Assembly (NCBI RefSeq): GCF_001187785.1
Contig: NZ_CP012154.1
Location: 124,001-188,000 of the forward strand
DNA from: Wenzhouxiangella marina
Lineage (GTDB): Bacteria > Pseudomonadota > Gammaproteobacteria > Xanthomonadales > Wenzhouxiangellaceae
Direction of reading: 5' to 3'
Length of the DNA: 64,000 nt
Part shown: in pieces, positions 8,319 through 15,954 of the stretch
Position numbering within the stretch: the first letter of the stretch is position 1
How the letters are laid out: each line of letters starts with the position of its first letter
Translations under genes and position numbers: made by a program
The notes under the pieces: model-generated
What the model was told of the DNA's origin: nothing
Seen by the model: only the letters and a program-made list of their open reading frames with translations
Database searches by the model: none

Positions 8319-9406
8319 TCGATCCGAACGCCAATCCTCGTGAATTGATCGGTCAGGGCCGGGTCGGCCTGCTTGATTCCACCGGAACCTACGACGTCGA
8401 GCGCTACGGCTGGGCCTACGAGTTCTGGAAGCGCCAGCAGCAGACCCATTGGATGGGCGAAGAGGTTCCGCTCGGCGATGACATCAAGGACTGGGGCGGG
8501 GATCGCCTGACCGGTCCCGAGCGCGCCCTGCTGACCCAGATCTTCCGCTTCTTCACCCAGTCGGACGTGGAAGTCTCGGACAACTACCTGAAGCGCTACA
8601 TCCCGATCTTCCAGCCCCTGGAAGTGCAGATGATGATGGCGGCGTTCACCAATATGGAAACGGTCCACATCGACGCCTACGCCTTGCTGCTGAAAACCTT
8701 AGGGATGCCCAAGGCCGAATTCGAGGCCTTCCGCGACTACAAGGAAATGAAGGCGAAAGCGGATTACATGCAGACCTTCGGCGTCGACACGGTGGCCGAT
8801 GTGTCCCGGACCCTGGCCATGTTCGGCGCCTTCACCGAGGGCATGAGCCTGTTCGCCAGCTTCGCCATGCTGCTCAATTTCCCGCGCTTCAACAAGATGA
8901 AGGGCATGGGGCAGATCGTCAGCTGGTCGGTCCGCGACGAGTCCCTGCACTGCGAGGGCGTGATCCGCCTGTTCCACGAGTGGAACCGCGAAACCGGTGC
9001 GATGACCCCGGCGGTGCGCGATGACATCATCGACGTCGCGAAGACCATGGTTCGTCTCGAGGAGAACTTCGTTGACCTCGCCTTCGGTCTCGGCGACATC
9101 GAGGGCATGAGCGCCGAGGACATCAAGCGCTACGTGCGCTACATCGCCGACTGGCGCCTGGCCCAGCTCAAGCTGCCGACCGTGTTCGGCTGCTTCGAGC
9201 AGGCCGAGGGCAGCTACCGTCCTCTGATGGAGCATCCCCTGCCCTGGCTGCAGGAGATCCTGAACGGCGTCGAGTTCGCCAACTTCTTCGAGCAGCGCGC
9301 CACCGAGTACTCCAAGGCCGCCACGCGCGGGCGCTGGGACGGTGCCGACGGTGTCTGGGCAAAGTTCGAGGCCAGTCAGAAGCCGCTGGCGCGATCGATG
9401 GTCTGA
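8309..9406 (+). CDS. nrdB: Class Ia ribonucleotide reductase beta subunit (tyrosyl radical)
   Basis: A 365-residue small subunit that holds the diiron-tyrosyl radical cofactor. Metal ligands are visible as D86, E117, H120, E177, E211 and H214 (METVH, FTEGM and RDESLH motifs), and the radical tyrosine is Y124, seven residues after the first helix glutamate as in E. coli Y122. This points to the tyrosyl-radical class Ia rather than class Ic. There is no N-terminal ATP-cone. I chose the ATG at 8309, which has AGGAG 8 bases upstream inside nrdA; a GTG at 8300 is in frame. It overlaps nrdA by 10 bp and so is co-regulated by the leader elements. Confidence 0.94.
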   Translation: MSVIDPNANPRELIGQGRVGLLDSTGTYDVERYGWAYEFWKRQQQTHWMGEEVPLGDDIKDWGGDRLTGPERALLTQIFRFFTQSDVEVSDNYLKRYIPIFQPLEVQMMMAAFTNMETVHIDAYALLLKTLGMPKAEFEAFRDYKEMKAKADYMQTFGVDTVADVSRTLAMFGAFTEGMSLFASFAMLLNFPRFNKMKGMGQIVSWSVRDESLHCEGVIRLFHEWNRETGAMTPAVRDDIIDVAKTMVRLEENFVDLAFGLGDIEGMSAEDIKRYVRYIADWRLAQLKLPTVFGCFEQAEGSYRPLMEHPLPWLQEILNGVEFANFFEQRATEYSKAATRGRWDGADGVWAKFEASQKPLARSMV

Positions 9407-9462
9407 TCGCCTGGTCGGTCATCGACCGGGCGCCCGATGATCCGGAACGGTAATCGCCGGGC

Positions 9463-10638
9463 TCAGAGCTGACGCAGGCGTTCGCAGGCCCGGTCGAGTG
9501 TGTCGTTGCTCTTGGCAAAGCAGAAACGCAGGATGCGATCTTCTTTCGTGCCCCCGCCGCCGCCATCGGCGTAGAACACCGAAACCGGAATCGCGGCAAC
9601 ACCGGCTTGTTCGACCAGCCAGCGAGCCATGTCGAGATCCGGTCGGTCGCTGATCGCGCTGTAGTCGAGCAACTGGAAGTAGGTGCCTTGGCAGGGCAGC
9701 AGGGCAAATCGGCTGCCCTCCAAAGCGGATCGGAAGTGGTCCCGCTTTTGCTGGTAGAAGGCCGACAGACCCAGGTGGAAGTCGGGATCGGCCATGAAAT
9801 GGGCGATGGCGTGCTGCATCGGGGTCGCGATGCTGAAGGTCACGTACTGGTGAATCTTGCGGAATTCGGCGGTCATCGGGGCCGGGGCGATGCAGTAGCC
9901 GATCTTCCAGCCGGTGGTGTGGTAGGTCTTGCCGAAGGAGGAAATCACGAAACTGCGCTGGCGCAGCTCCTCGCGCCGCAGGAGGCTCTGGTGGTCGGCG
10001 CCGTCGAAGACGATGTGCTCGTAGACCTCGTCGCCGATCAGAAAGACCGGCGTATCGGCGACCAGCTCGGCCAGGCGGTCGAGATCATCGGCGCTGAGTG
10101 CGGACCCGGTCGGATTGTGCGGTGTGTTGATCACGATGAGGCGTGTTTTCGGCCCGATCGCATCGCCGAGCTGCTGCCAGTCGATGCGGTAGTCCGGCGC
10201 CCTGAGCGGCAGGTGGATGGCCCGGCCGCCGGCCAGGTCCACGGCCGGCTCGTAGCAGTCATAGGCCGGGTCGAACAGAATCACTTCATCGCCGGGTCGC
10301 ACGACGGTCTGAATGGCCACGAACAAGGCCTCGGAGGCGCCGCAGGTCACCGTGACCTCTCGGTCCATGTCGACCGGGGCGCCATAGAGGGCGAGGACTT
10401 TCTCGGTGATCCGCTGTCGCAGGAGCGGAACGCCGGGCATCGGCGCGTACTGGTTGTGGCCGGCGCGCATGGCCTCGCTGACCAGCTCGCGCAGGTGCTC
10501 GGGGCACTCGAAATCCGGAAAGCCCTGGGACAGATTCAGGGCGCCGTGTTCGGCGGCCAGTTGCGACATCACCGAAAAGATGGTGGTCTTGACTCCGGGC
10601 AGCCGCGATTGCCCGCTCAACGCCAGTGCTGGATTCAC
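9463..10638 (-). CDS. ybdL: PLP-dependent methionine aminotransferase (YbdL type)
   Basis: A 391-residue fold-type I aminotransferase. The PLP lysine motif is SSFGKTYHTTGWKIGY; NTPHNPTGSALS and the C-terminal RFCFAK arginine are typical of the family. The sequence closely follows E. coli YbdL, including AIPVSVF and LPCQGTYFQLLDYSAIS. It starts with GTG overlapping the mtnC stop (GTGA), so it is the last gene of the methionine-salvage operon. In that setting it should transaminate 2-oxo-4-methylthiobutanoate to methionine, the final step (the MtnE role). Its own preferred amino donor is not visible from sequence. Confidence 0.9.
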   Translation of the reverse strand: MNPALALSGQSRLPGVKTTIFSVMSQLAAEHGALNLSQGFPDFECPEHLRELVSEAMRAGHNQYAPMPGVPLLRQRITEKVLALYGAPVDMDREVTVTCGASEALFVAIQTVVRPGDEVILFDPAYDCYEPAVDLAGGRAIHLPLRAPDYRIDWQQLGDAIGPKTRLIVINTPHNPTGSALSADDLDRLAELVADTPVFLIGDEVYEHIVFDGADHQSLLRREELRQRSFVISSFGKTYHTTGWKIGYCIAPAPMTAEFRKIHQYVTFSIATPMQHAIAHFMADPDFHLGLSAFYQQKRDHFRSALEGSRFALLPCQGTYFQLLDYSAISDRPDLDMARWLVEQAGVAAIPVSVFYADGGGGGTKEDRILRFCFAKSNDTLDRACERLRQL

Positions 10639-11330
10639 AGCTGCTCCAGTTCGATCGAGTCGAAGTTTTCGAAGGCCGGGTGACGACCCGAGGGAGAAGC
10701 GCCTTCCCGACGGATTTCGGCGGTGATCAGACCCGCCTCATGGGCGGCGTCGAGTTCCTCGACGCTGTCGGAAAAGAACACGATCCGGGCCGGATCGACG
10801 CCCAGCTCCGCCGCGATCGCGCGGTAGGAGTCCGGATCCTTCTTCGGGCCGACGGTGGTGTCGAAGAAACCCTGGAACCAGTCGCGCAGGTCACCGAACT
10901 CGTTGTAGCGAAAATACAGATCCTGAGCGGCGATCGAGCCGGACGAATAGACGTACAGGGCAAGGCCTTCGTCGTAGCGTGCACCCAGCCAGCGATGTGC
11001 ATCGGGGTAGAGGTGCGCGACAAAGTCACCCCTGGCGTAGCCGGCCTTCCAGATCATGCCCTGCAGGGCTTTCAAGGACGGGGCCTTGCGGTCCTCGTCG
11101 ATCCAGGCGCAGAGGGTCTCGGTCAGTGCCTCGAGGTCATCGGCCCGGAGTCCGGCCACTTCGGCCGTTGCCTCCAGTTCGGCCCGCACCGCCGGCTCGG
11201 ACGCATGCGCTCGGATGAACGCCGGCAGCGCGCGCCGCGCGAATGGGAAAAGCACCTTGCGAACAAAAGCGATATCGGCAATCGTCCCTTCGATATCGGT
11301 CAGAATGATCCGCTCGGAAGACTCGTTCAT
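10635..11330 (-). CDS. mtnC: Enolase-phosphatase E1 (acireductone synthase)
   Basis: A 231-residue HAD-superfamily enzyme that enolises and dephosphorylates 2,3-diketo-5-methylthiopentyl-1-phosphate to acireductone. HAD motif I is LTDIEGTIADIAFV, with the E1-typical IEGT; motif II is YVYSSGS, motif III the GPKKDPDSYR lysine and motif IV FFSDSVEELDAA. All are intact. The start ATG overlaps the mtnD stop (ATGA), and its own stop overlaps the aminotransferase start, so it is tightly coupled in the mtnB-mtnD-mtnC-ybdL operon. Confidence 0.94.
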   Translation of the reverse strand: MNESSERIILTDIEGTIADIAFVRKVLFPFARRALPAFIRAHASEPAVRAELEATAEVAGLRADDLEALTETLCAWIDEDRKAPSLKALQGMIWKAGYARGDFVAHLYPDAHRWLGARYDEGLALYVYSSGSIAAQDLYFRYNEFGDLRDWFQGFFDTTVGPKKDPDSYRAIAAELGVDPARIVFFSDSVEELDAAHEAGLITAEIRREGASPSGRHPAFENFDSIELEQL

Positions 11331-11872
11331 GGTTCCAGGCGGTTGAAGCGCTGGGCAATGTCGCTGCCGGTGAACTCCGCGACCCAGCCTTCCGGTGTCG
11401 TGAACAGACGGATCGCGGTGAATTCCGGTTCGGGCCCCATATCGAACCAGTGCGTGGTGTTGGCCGGAACGCTGATCAGGTCGCCTTTCTCGCACAGCAC
11501 CTCGAGCACTTCGTCGCCGATATGCAGACTGAACAGGCCCTTTCCGTTGACGAAGAACCGGACCTCGTCCTCGGCGTGGGTGTGCTCCTCGAGGAACTTC
11601 TGACGCGCCGCCTCGCGCTGGGGGTGATCCGGCCACATGCTGACGACATCGACGGTCACGTAACCGCCTTCGCGCTTGAGGCGATCGATGGGTTCGGCGT
11701 AGGCGGCCATGATCGCCTCCGGGCCATCATCGGGGGCGATGGGGCGGTTCGCTTCCCAGCGCTCGAAGCGGATGCCGGCCTGCTCCAGGCGTTCGGCAAT
11801 GGTCGCGTGGTCCTGGCTTACGAACAGGGCCTCCGTGGGATCGTTGTCGGAAAAGACCTTCAGTTCACTCAT
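11327..11872 (-). CDS. mtnD: Acireductone dioxygenase
   Basis: A 181-residue cupin that cleaves acireductone with oxygen to 2-oxo-4-methylthiobutanoate and formate (iron form). The metal site is visible as HTHAEDE (HxHxxxE) and the distant histidine in NTTHWFDMG. Length and ligand spacing are normal. It lies 3 bases after mtnB and overlaps mtnC by ATGA. The metal that is actually bound, and so the on-path or off-path chemistry, cannot be read from the sequence. Confidence 0.95.
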   Translation of the reverse strand: MSELKVFSDNDPTEALFVSQDHATIAERLEQAGIRFERWEANRPIAPDDGPEAIMAAYAEPIDRLKREGGYVTVDVVSMWPDHPQREAARQKFLEEHTHAEDEVRFFVNGKGLFSLHIGDEVLEVLCEKGDLISVPANTTHWFDMGPEPEFTAIRLFTTPEGWVAEFTGSDIAQRFNRLEP

Positions 11873-11875
11873 TGG

Positions 11876-12517
11876 CTATGCGCTCCGTTCCAGCAGATGG
11901 CAGTTGAGCAGGAATTCCAGGGCATCGAGGTGCCGAGCGGCATCGGCCACGTCGTCCCCCCAGGCGTAGATGCCGTGTCCTTCGATCAGATAGGCCGGGC
12001 AGGGATTGTCGGCGGCGAGCAGCGGCTCGACGCTTGCCGCCAGCCGCGACATGTCCTGGTCATTGGCCACGATCGGAAGGCTGATCTCGATGTCGTGCGT
12101 ATCGACGCCGCTCAGGGCCTTGAGCAGTTCGTAGTTGTGCAAGCGGATCCGACCCTCGCCCACCGCCAGGCGGGAAGCGACCGTGACCGCCGGGGAATGG
12201 ACATGCAGCACGGCCTTGACACGCGGACGATGACGGTAGATCTGCAGATGCAAGGGCGTCTCGGCCGAAGCGCGAACGCCGGGCTCGGGCTGGCCGTCCG
12301 CGTCGAGCAGCAGAAGATCCGCCGGCTCCAGCCAGCGCTTGTCTGCACCGGAGCGGGTGACCGCGATCTGGCCGTTTTCGAGTCGGACCGAGTAGTTCCC
12401 GCTGGTCGCTGGCGTCCACCCACGTTGTCCGAAATCACGCGCAACGGCTACCAGCGCTTCGATTCTTCGCAGCGACACCGGGTCCGGTTCTTCGGGTAGA
12501 TCCCTGGGTCTGCTCAT
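11876..12517 (-). CDS. mtnB: Methylthioribulose-1-phosphate dehydratase
   Basis: A 213-residue class II aldolase/adducin-family zinc enzyme that dehydrates 5-methylthioribulose-1-phosphate. TSGNYSVR, the LHVHSP zinc pair and the third histidine in EGHGIYAWG are present. I start it at the ATG at 12517 (MSRPRDLPEEP), which matches the family length; the open frame continues 22 codons further upstream without homology. It is the promoter-proximal gene of the salvage operon. mtnA, mtnN, mtnK and mtnP are not in the window, so the earlier steps must be encoded elsewhere. No SAM riboswitch is visible in the 289-bp region upstream. Confidence 0.92.
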   Translation of the reverse strand: MSRPRDLPEEPDPVSLRRIEALVAVARDFGQRGWTPATSGNYSVRLENGQIAVTRSGADKRWLEPADLLLLDADGQPEPGVRASAETPLHLQIYRHRPRVKAVLHVHSPAVTVASRLAVGEGRIRLHNYELLKALSGVDTHDIEISLPIVANDQDMSRLAASVEPLLAADNPCPAYLIEGHGIYAWGDDVADAARHLDALEFLLNCHLLERSA

Positions 12518-12806
12518 TCTGTCGTCCAATCGATTCAGGGGGTTCCATTGCGGCGGAAACCACGGTCCAATGATAGCGAGCAAATGCTCTCGGGTGAGCA
12601 GCCGTTGCCGGCATCGACCCCAGCCTGTCTCTCCAACAGCGAAGGCGCCGCTCGACCATCGATGAAATTCTCACCTGCACTGCGTCATGGTGACGTCGTG
12701 TCGATCGCTGGCCTGAACCTCCGTTCTAATCACGGTTGGACTTGTAGTTGATTTCAATCACCCATGCAGGCTAAGTTGTGCCGTGGGGTGACAAAGGAGC
12801 TTGCTC

Positions 12807-13388
12807 ATGAAGGGATTCGTCCTGGGCGCTTTTCTCGTTGCGCTGTGGCTGATGGTCACGGCGCCCGCTGCGCTGGCCTCCGGTTGGCAGTGCAGCAATG
12901 ACCAACGGGTTTGCGAGGCCGTCGATTCAGGCCCTGCCTACTGCCGGATCGCCTGCGATGCCGCGGGCTGTGTCTGCAGTATGAGGGATGGGCCCCCACC
13001 CGACGATCTGACGATCGGCGAGCGGGCGGATCTGGTGTTCGAAGCCTCCTGGCGGGAGGCCTTGCGGGCCGCCTCACCGGAGCTGGCCCGGATTCTGGGC
13101 CTCGACGCGAGCGCCGGTCGGATCGCCCTGGGCCCTTTCGCGGGTGGGGTCAGCCGGGTCGCTGATGCCAGCCTGCAGCAGGCCTACGCCTTCGAGGGCC
13201 ACGTCGAAGAGCTCGATGGGGTGCTGAGTCTGGAAGTCGAAATGTCGGGTGATACCCCGGTCCGGGCGATTTCCGCTCGCTTCGAACAGCGCGATGGCTA
13301 TCTGCACGGCGAGATCAGCCACTTCGATGGCAACGGCGAGATTCTCAGTGACGCTGGCTTGACGGTTCGTCCGAGCCTGCCGCGCTGA
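12807..13388 (+). CDS. Secreted protein of unknown function with Cys-rich N-terminus
   Basis: A 193-residue protein with a signal peptide (MKGFVLGAFLVALWLMVTAPAALASG). I chose the ATG at 12807 because AAAGGAG lies 7 bases upstream; a TTG at 12801 is in frame. The mature N-terminus packs six cysteines into about 35 residues (WQCSNDQRVCEAV, YCRIACDAAGCVCSM), suggesting disulfides in the periplasm or outside. The remainder is a mixed region with no motif that I recognise. Its position upstream of the CIA30-domain gene on the same strand (84-bp gap) allows co-transcription. Confidence 0.6.
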   Translation: MKGFVLGAFLVALWLMVTAPAALASGWQCSNDQRVCEAVDSGPAYCRIACDAAGCVCSMRDGPPPDDLTIGERADLVFEASWREALRAASPELARILGLDASAGRIALGPFAGGVSRVADASLQQAYAFEGHVEELDGVLSLEVEMSGDTPVRAISARFEQRDGYLHGEISHFDGNGEILSDAGLTVRPSLPR

Positions 13389-13472
13389 ATCTGGCCGCCC
13401 CTCGGGCCTGTCGGCGCCTTCACGGCGCGGGGTGCATTCTTCGGGTCCTGCCGACGCGACCGTTGAAGATGC

Positions 13473-14072
13473 ATGCCCAGGAGTGTGTTCCGAGCAAGGA
13501 TGCGAGCAAGCCTGCTGGCCGTCGGCCTGGTCCTGGTCGGAGCGTCGGTCGTGGCCGATGAGACGGCGGTACTGATCGATGACTTCGCCAGCGCCGACGG
13601 TCGCTCGACCTGGGGAACGTCCTGGCAGGGCTTCACGGACCGCGTGATGGGCGGCCTCTCGGACCTCCGGGCCGGCTATCGCGAGGTGGATGGCGCGCCG
13701 GTGCTGTTCATGGAAGGTCAGGTCCGGTTGGAGAACAACGGCGGCTTCATTCAGGTCCGCCTGCCGCTCGCCGAGCGAGGCAGTTTCGACGCCAGCGCCT
13801 GGCAGGGGCTGCGGCTGACCCTGCGTGGTCGCCCGGGTGCCTACTACCTGCATCTGCGCACGGACGATACCCGGCGCCCCTGGGCCTACTACCGAGCGCC
13901 CCTGCGAGTCGAATCCGACTGGCAGACCCTCGATCTGAGCTTCGAGGACTTCGAGGCCCGGAGCCTTCGAGCGGCCCTGGATGTCAGCACGATCAGAAGT
14001 CTGGCCCTGGTGGCCTACGGTGAGCGTTTCGACGCCGAGCTCGAAGTCCGGCGGATCGAATTCCTGCCCTGA
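13473..14072 (+). CDS. CIA30-like domain protein, secreted
   Basis: A 199-residue protein with a signal sequence (about residues 8-28, ARMRASLLAVGLVLVGASVVA) and one CIA30-type (complex I intermediate-associated protein 30) beta-sandwich. Typical stretches are IDDFASADGRSTWGTSWQGFTDRVMGG, NNGGFIQVRLPL, GLRLTLRGRPGAYYLHLRTDD and the final IRSLALVAYG. In bacteria these domains are galactose-binding-like folds in exported proteins rather than proven complex I factors. A second start at 13500 is possible and would shorten the leader by nine residues. It is convergent with the DUF4112 gene, 6 bp apart. Confidence 0.72.
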   Translation: MPRSVFRARMRASLLAVGLVLVGASVVADETAVLIDDFASADGRSTWGTSWQGFTDRVMGGLSDLRAGYREVDGAPVLFMEGQVRLENNGGFIQVRLPLAERGSFDASAWQGLRLTLRGRPGAYYLHLRTDDTRRPWAYYRAPLRVESDWQTLDLSFEDFEARSLRAALDVSTIRSLALVAYGERFDAELEVRRIEFLP

Positions 14073-14078
14073 GCGGCC

Positions 14079-14531
14079 TCACAGCAACAGCAACAGTCCG
14101 GCAATGCCCGCCGCGCCCAGCGCAAGAGCCAGTAGCAGGGTGCGCCAGGGGAAGCGGTAGCCCGGGGTCGTTCCCAGGCGGGCCTGCAGATGACTCCGGA
14201 GCAGCTCGGTGTTGCGCGTATTGGCCTTGAAGGCCATATCGAAGACATCGCCGACGACCGGCAGCAGGCCGCCGAAGAAATCGATCGCGAGATTGATCAG
14301 CATCCGGCCGATCACGGCTTTGCCGGCACCGATCCGGCGAGCCTCGTTGAGCACGAACAGCGAGAGCAGCAGATCGGCGACATCGCCGATCACGGGAACC
14401 ATGGCGATCAGCGGTCCGATGCCGATGCGAAAGCGGGTGAAGGGAATGCCGAACTGGCTGTCGGTCCAGTAGCTGAAGCGGTCGAGCCGCGCCAGCGCGG
14501 CCGCGTGCTGATCGGCTCTCGAATCCGTCAT
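14079..14531 (-). CDS. DUF4112 family membrane protein
   Basis: A 150-residue membrane protein of the DUF4112 type, recognisable from DRFSYWTDSQFGIPFTRFRIGIGPLIAMVPVIGDVADLL and the second repeat-like GGLLPVVGDVFDMAFKANTRN. Two amphipathic or re-entrant hydrophobic stretches are followed by a C-terminal transmembrane helix (LLLALALGAAGIAGLLLLL). The chosen ATG at 14531 gives the family length; the frame is open further upstream without homology. Function unknown. Confidence 0.78.
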   Translation of the reverse strand: MTDSRADQHAAALARLDRFSYWTDSQFGIPFTRFRIGIGPLIAMVPVIGDVADLLLSLFVLNEARRIGAGKAVIGRMLINLAIDFFGGLLPVVGDVFDMAFKANTRNTELLRSHLQARLGTTPGYRFPWRTLLLALALGAAGIAGLLLLL

Positions 14532-14654
14532 ATCAGAATTGATGCCGGACGTTGCCCAGCGATGAGCATGCCACGAACCCGTCCGGCGGGCCGGAACTTC
14601 GCCAGCTGCACCTTGCTTGCTCTGGCAGGGCAAGGAGACTGGCACGAGCCGAAG

Positions 14655-15686
14655 TCATTCGGGCTCTTTCCAGCGGATCAATATGCCGGGCGAGGGGATC
14701 GGCGTGTAGTCCCGCAGCTGGTCTCGCGCCCAGTCGAAGTACTCCTCCAGCCTCAGGTCTTCGGTCATTCCCCAGTAAGGGCGGCCGTAGTAATGGAACA
14801 CGTGTTCGGCGAGGAATCCTGCTGAAGCAACCAGCTCGAGCTGGGTCATGTAGTTCGATTCGCAGGGCCCCTGATCCGATTCGTTCACCACATTCCAGAG
14901 ATGCATGGCCATTCGCCTGGCGCTGAGTTCACGCTCCAGATCGTTCAGGTAGTGCTGTTCTCCGAGCTCGGCAGTGAGCTGCATCCCATAGCCAAGCCAG
15001 GCGCCCAGCATGCAGGACTGGCCCTGCGACGCGACTTCCAGGGCAACGGGGGTGATCACGATGCTCAGCTCCCGCGTGGGACGATCGCGGAATCGGATCG
15101 CCGCAGAGACGCCATCGACGATGCGCTCGAAGGCCTCCAGGGGAAAGTCCTGGCTTGAATCCACGCTCATCCTGACCTTGAGAATGGCGTCGTTCATGAT
15201 GCTCAGGAATGTGTGTGTGCGGTAGTCCCGCCCTTCCCTTGCAACCGTTCTCGCGCTGAGCAGACCTGCAGCCGAAGGATCCTGGCTGCGGGGCTGATAG
15301 CGACGGATCAGCGCGGCTGGTCGGCCCTGGGGTTCATCCCAGGCCTGCATCAGGTTTCGGTCCAGCGAGTACTGCTCGAACTCCAGGACGTCCGCCAAAG
15401 AGAGGCCGTCGGGCAGGTGGATGGGATAGACATAGACGTCCACGTATCGGTCCGATGGCGCCTTGTCCAGGTAGCGTATCTGGACCCCGAGCCCCGCCTC
15501 GTCGTACTCGAACAGGTCCCCGAGCCCGAAGTCACCAAAGGTGTCCGCGATTTCGAGTTCGTCCAATCGGACCGGCTCCGCCAGATTGAGTGCGTCCCCC
15601 TCATTCGATTTCGGGGGCGCCGAAGCACAGGAGGCCAGGAACAGCAGCGATGCAGCCTGCATGGCCGCGAGTATTCTTCGTGTCAT
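14655..15686 (-). CDS. Lipoprotein of unknown function
   Basis: A 343-residue predicted lipoprotein: MTRRILAAMQAASLLFLASCAS has a clear lipobox (LASC). The ATG at 15686 has a GGGG-containing ribosome-binding site and starts the signal peptide; the frame is open about 240 bases further upstream but that part overlaps the neighbouring terminator. The mature protein is acidic and shows IRYLDKAPSDRYVDVYVYP and YRTHTFLSIMNDAILKVRMSVD, a beta-rich N-terminal half, with a helical C-terminal half. I do not recognise the family. Confidence 0.65.
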   Translation of the reverse strand: MTRRILAAMQAASLLFLASCASAPPKSNEGDALNLAEPVRLDELEIADTFGDFGLGDLFEYDEAGLGVQIRYLDKAPSDRYVDVYVYPIHLPDGLSLADVLEFEQYSLDRNLMQAWDEPQGRPAALIRRYQPRSQDPSAAGLLSARTVAREGRDYRTHTFLSIMNDAILKVRMSVDSSQDFPLEAFERIVDGVSAAIRFRDRPTRELSIVITPVALEVASQGQSCMLGAWLGYGMQLTAELGEQHYLNDLERELSARRMAMHLWNVVNESDQGPCESNYMTQLELVASAGFLAEHVFHYYGRPYWGMTEDLRLEEYFDWARDQLRDYTPIPSPGILIRWKEPE

Positions 15687-15892
15687 GATTTGCCCCATCC
15701 CCGGGAGTGGATTGAATCCGCGATCGAGCTGCCTGCCGGTATCGACGCCGAAACGTCCGCGTCTTCGATCGCTGCCAGCCAGGATTCTATCAGCTGCAAG
15801 CCATGCGTCGTTCCCGTAGCGCCCGTCGGACCAATGGCCGACCTCCACACGAATCGCGATTCCTGGACCCTGATCCGAGGCTGGGATCTGGC

Positions 15893-15920
15893 AAAAAAAC
15901 GGGCGCCCCGTGGGCGCCCG
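15893..15920 (-). terminator. Rho-independent terminator of the di-haem oxidoreductase gene
   Basis: On the minus strand a stem GGGCGCCC / GGGCGCCC-type palindrome around a short ACGG loop is followed by seven T (plus-strand A run at 15893-15899). It lies 35 bp after the stop of the minus-strand cytochrome gene. Confidence 0.88.
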
Positions 15921-15954
15921 CATGGAAAGCCTGGCCGGTGCTTCCAGCCCCCGC

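Noticed and set aside
12548-12751. 67-codon plus-strand frame upstream of the secreted protein gene
   Set aside because: No ribosome-binding site or recognisable sequence; it lies in the promoter region of mtnB.
12518-12806. SAM or methionine riboswitch upstream of mtnB
   Set aside because: No conserved SAM-I, SAM-II or SAH core could be recognised on the minus strand.
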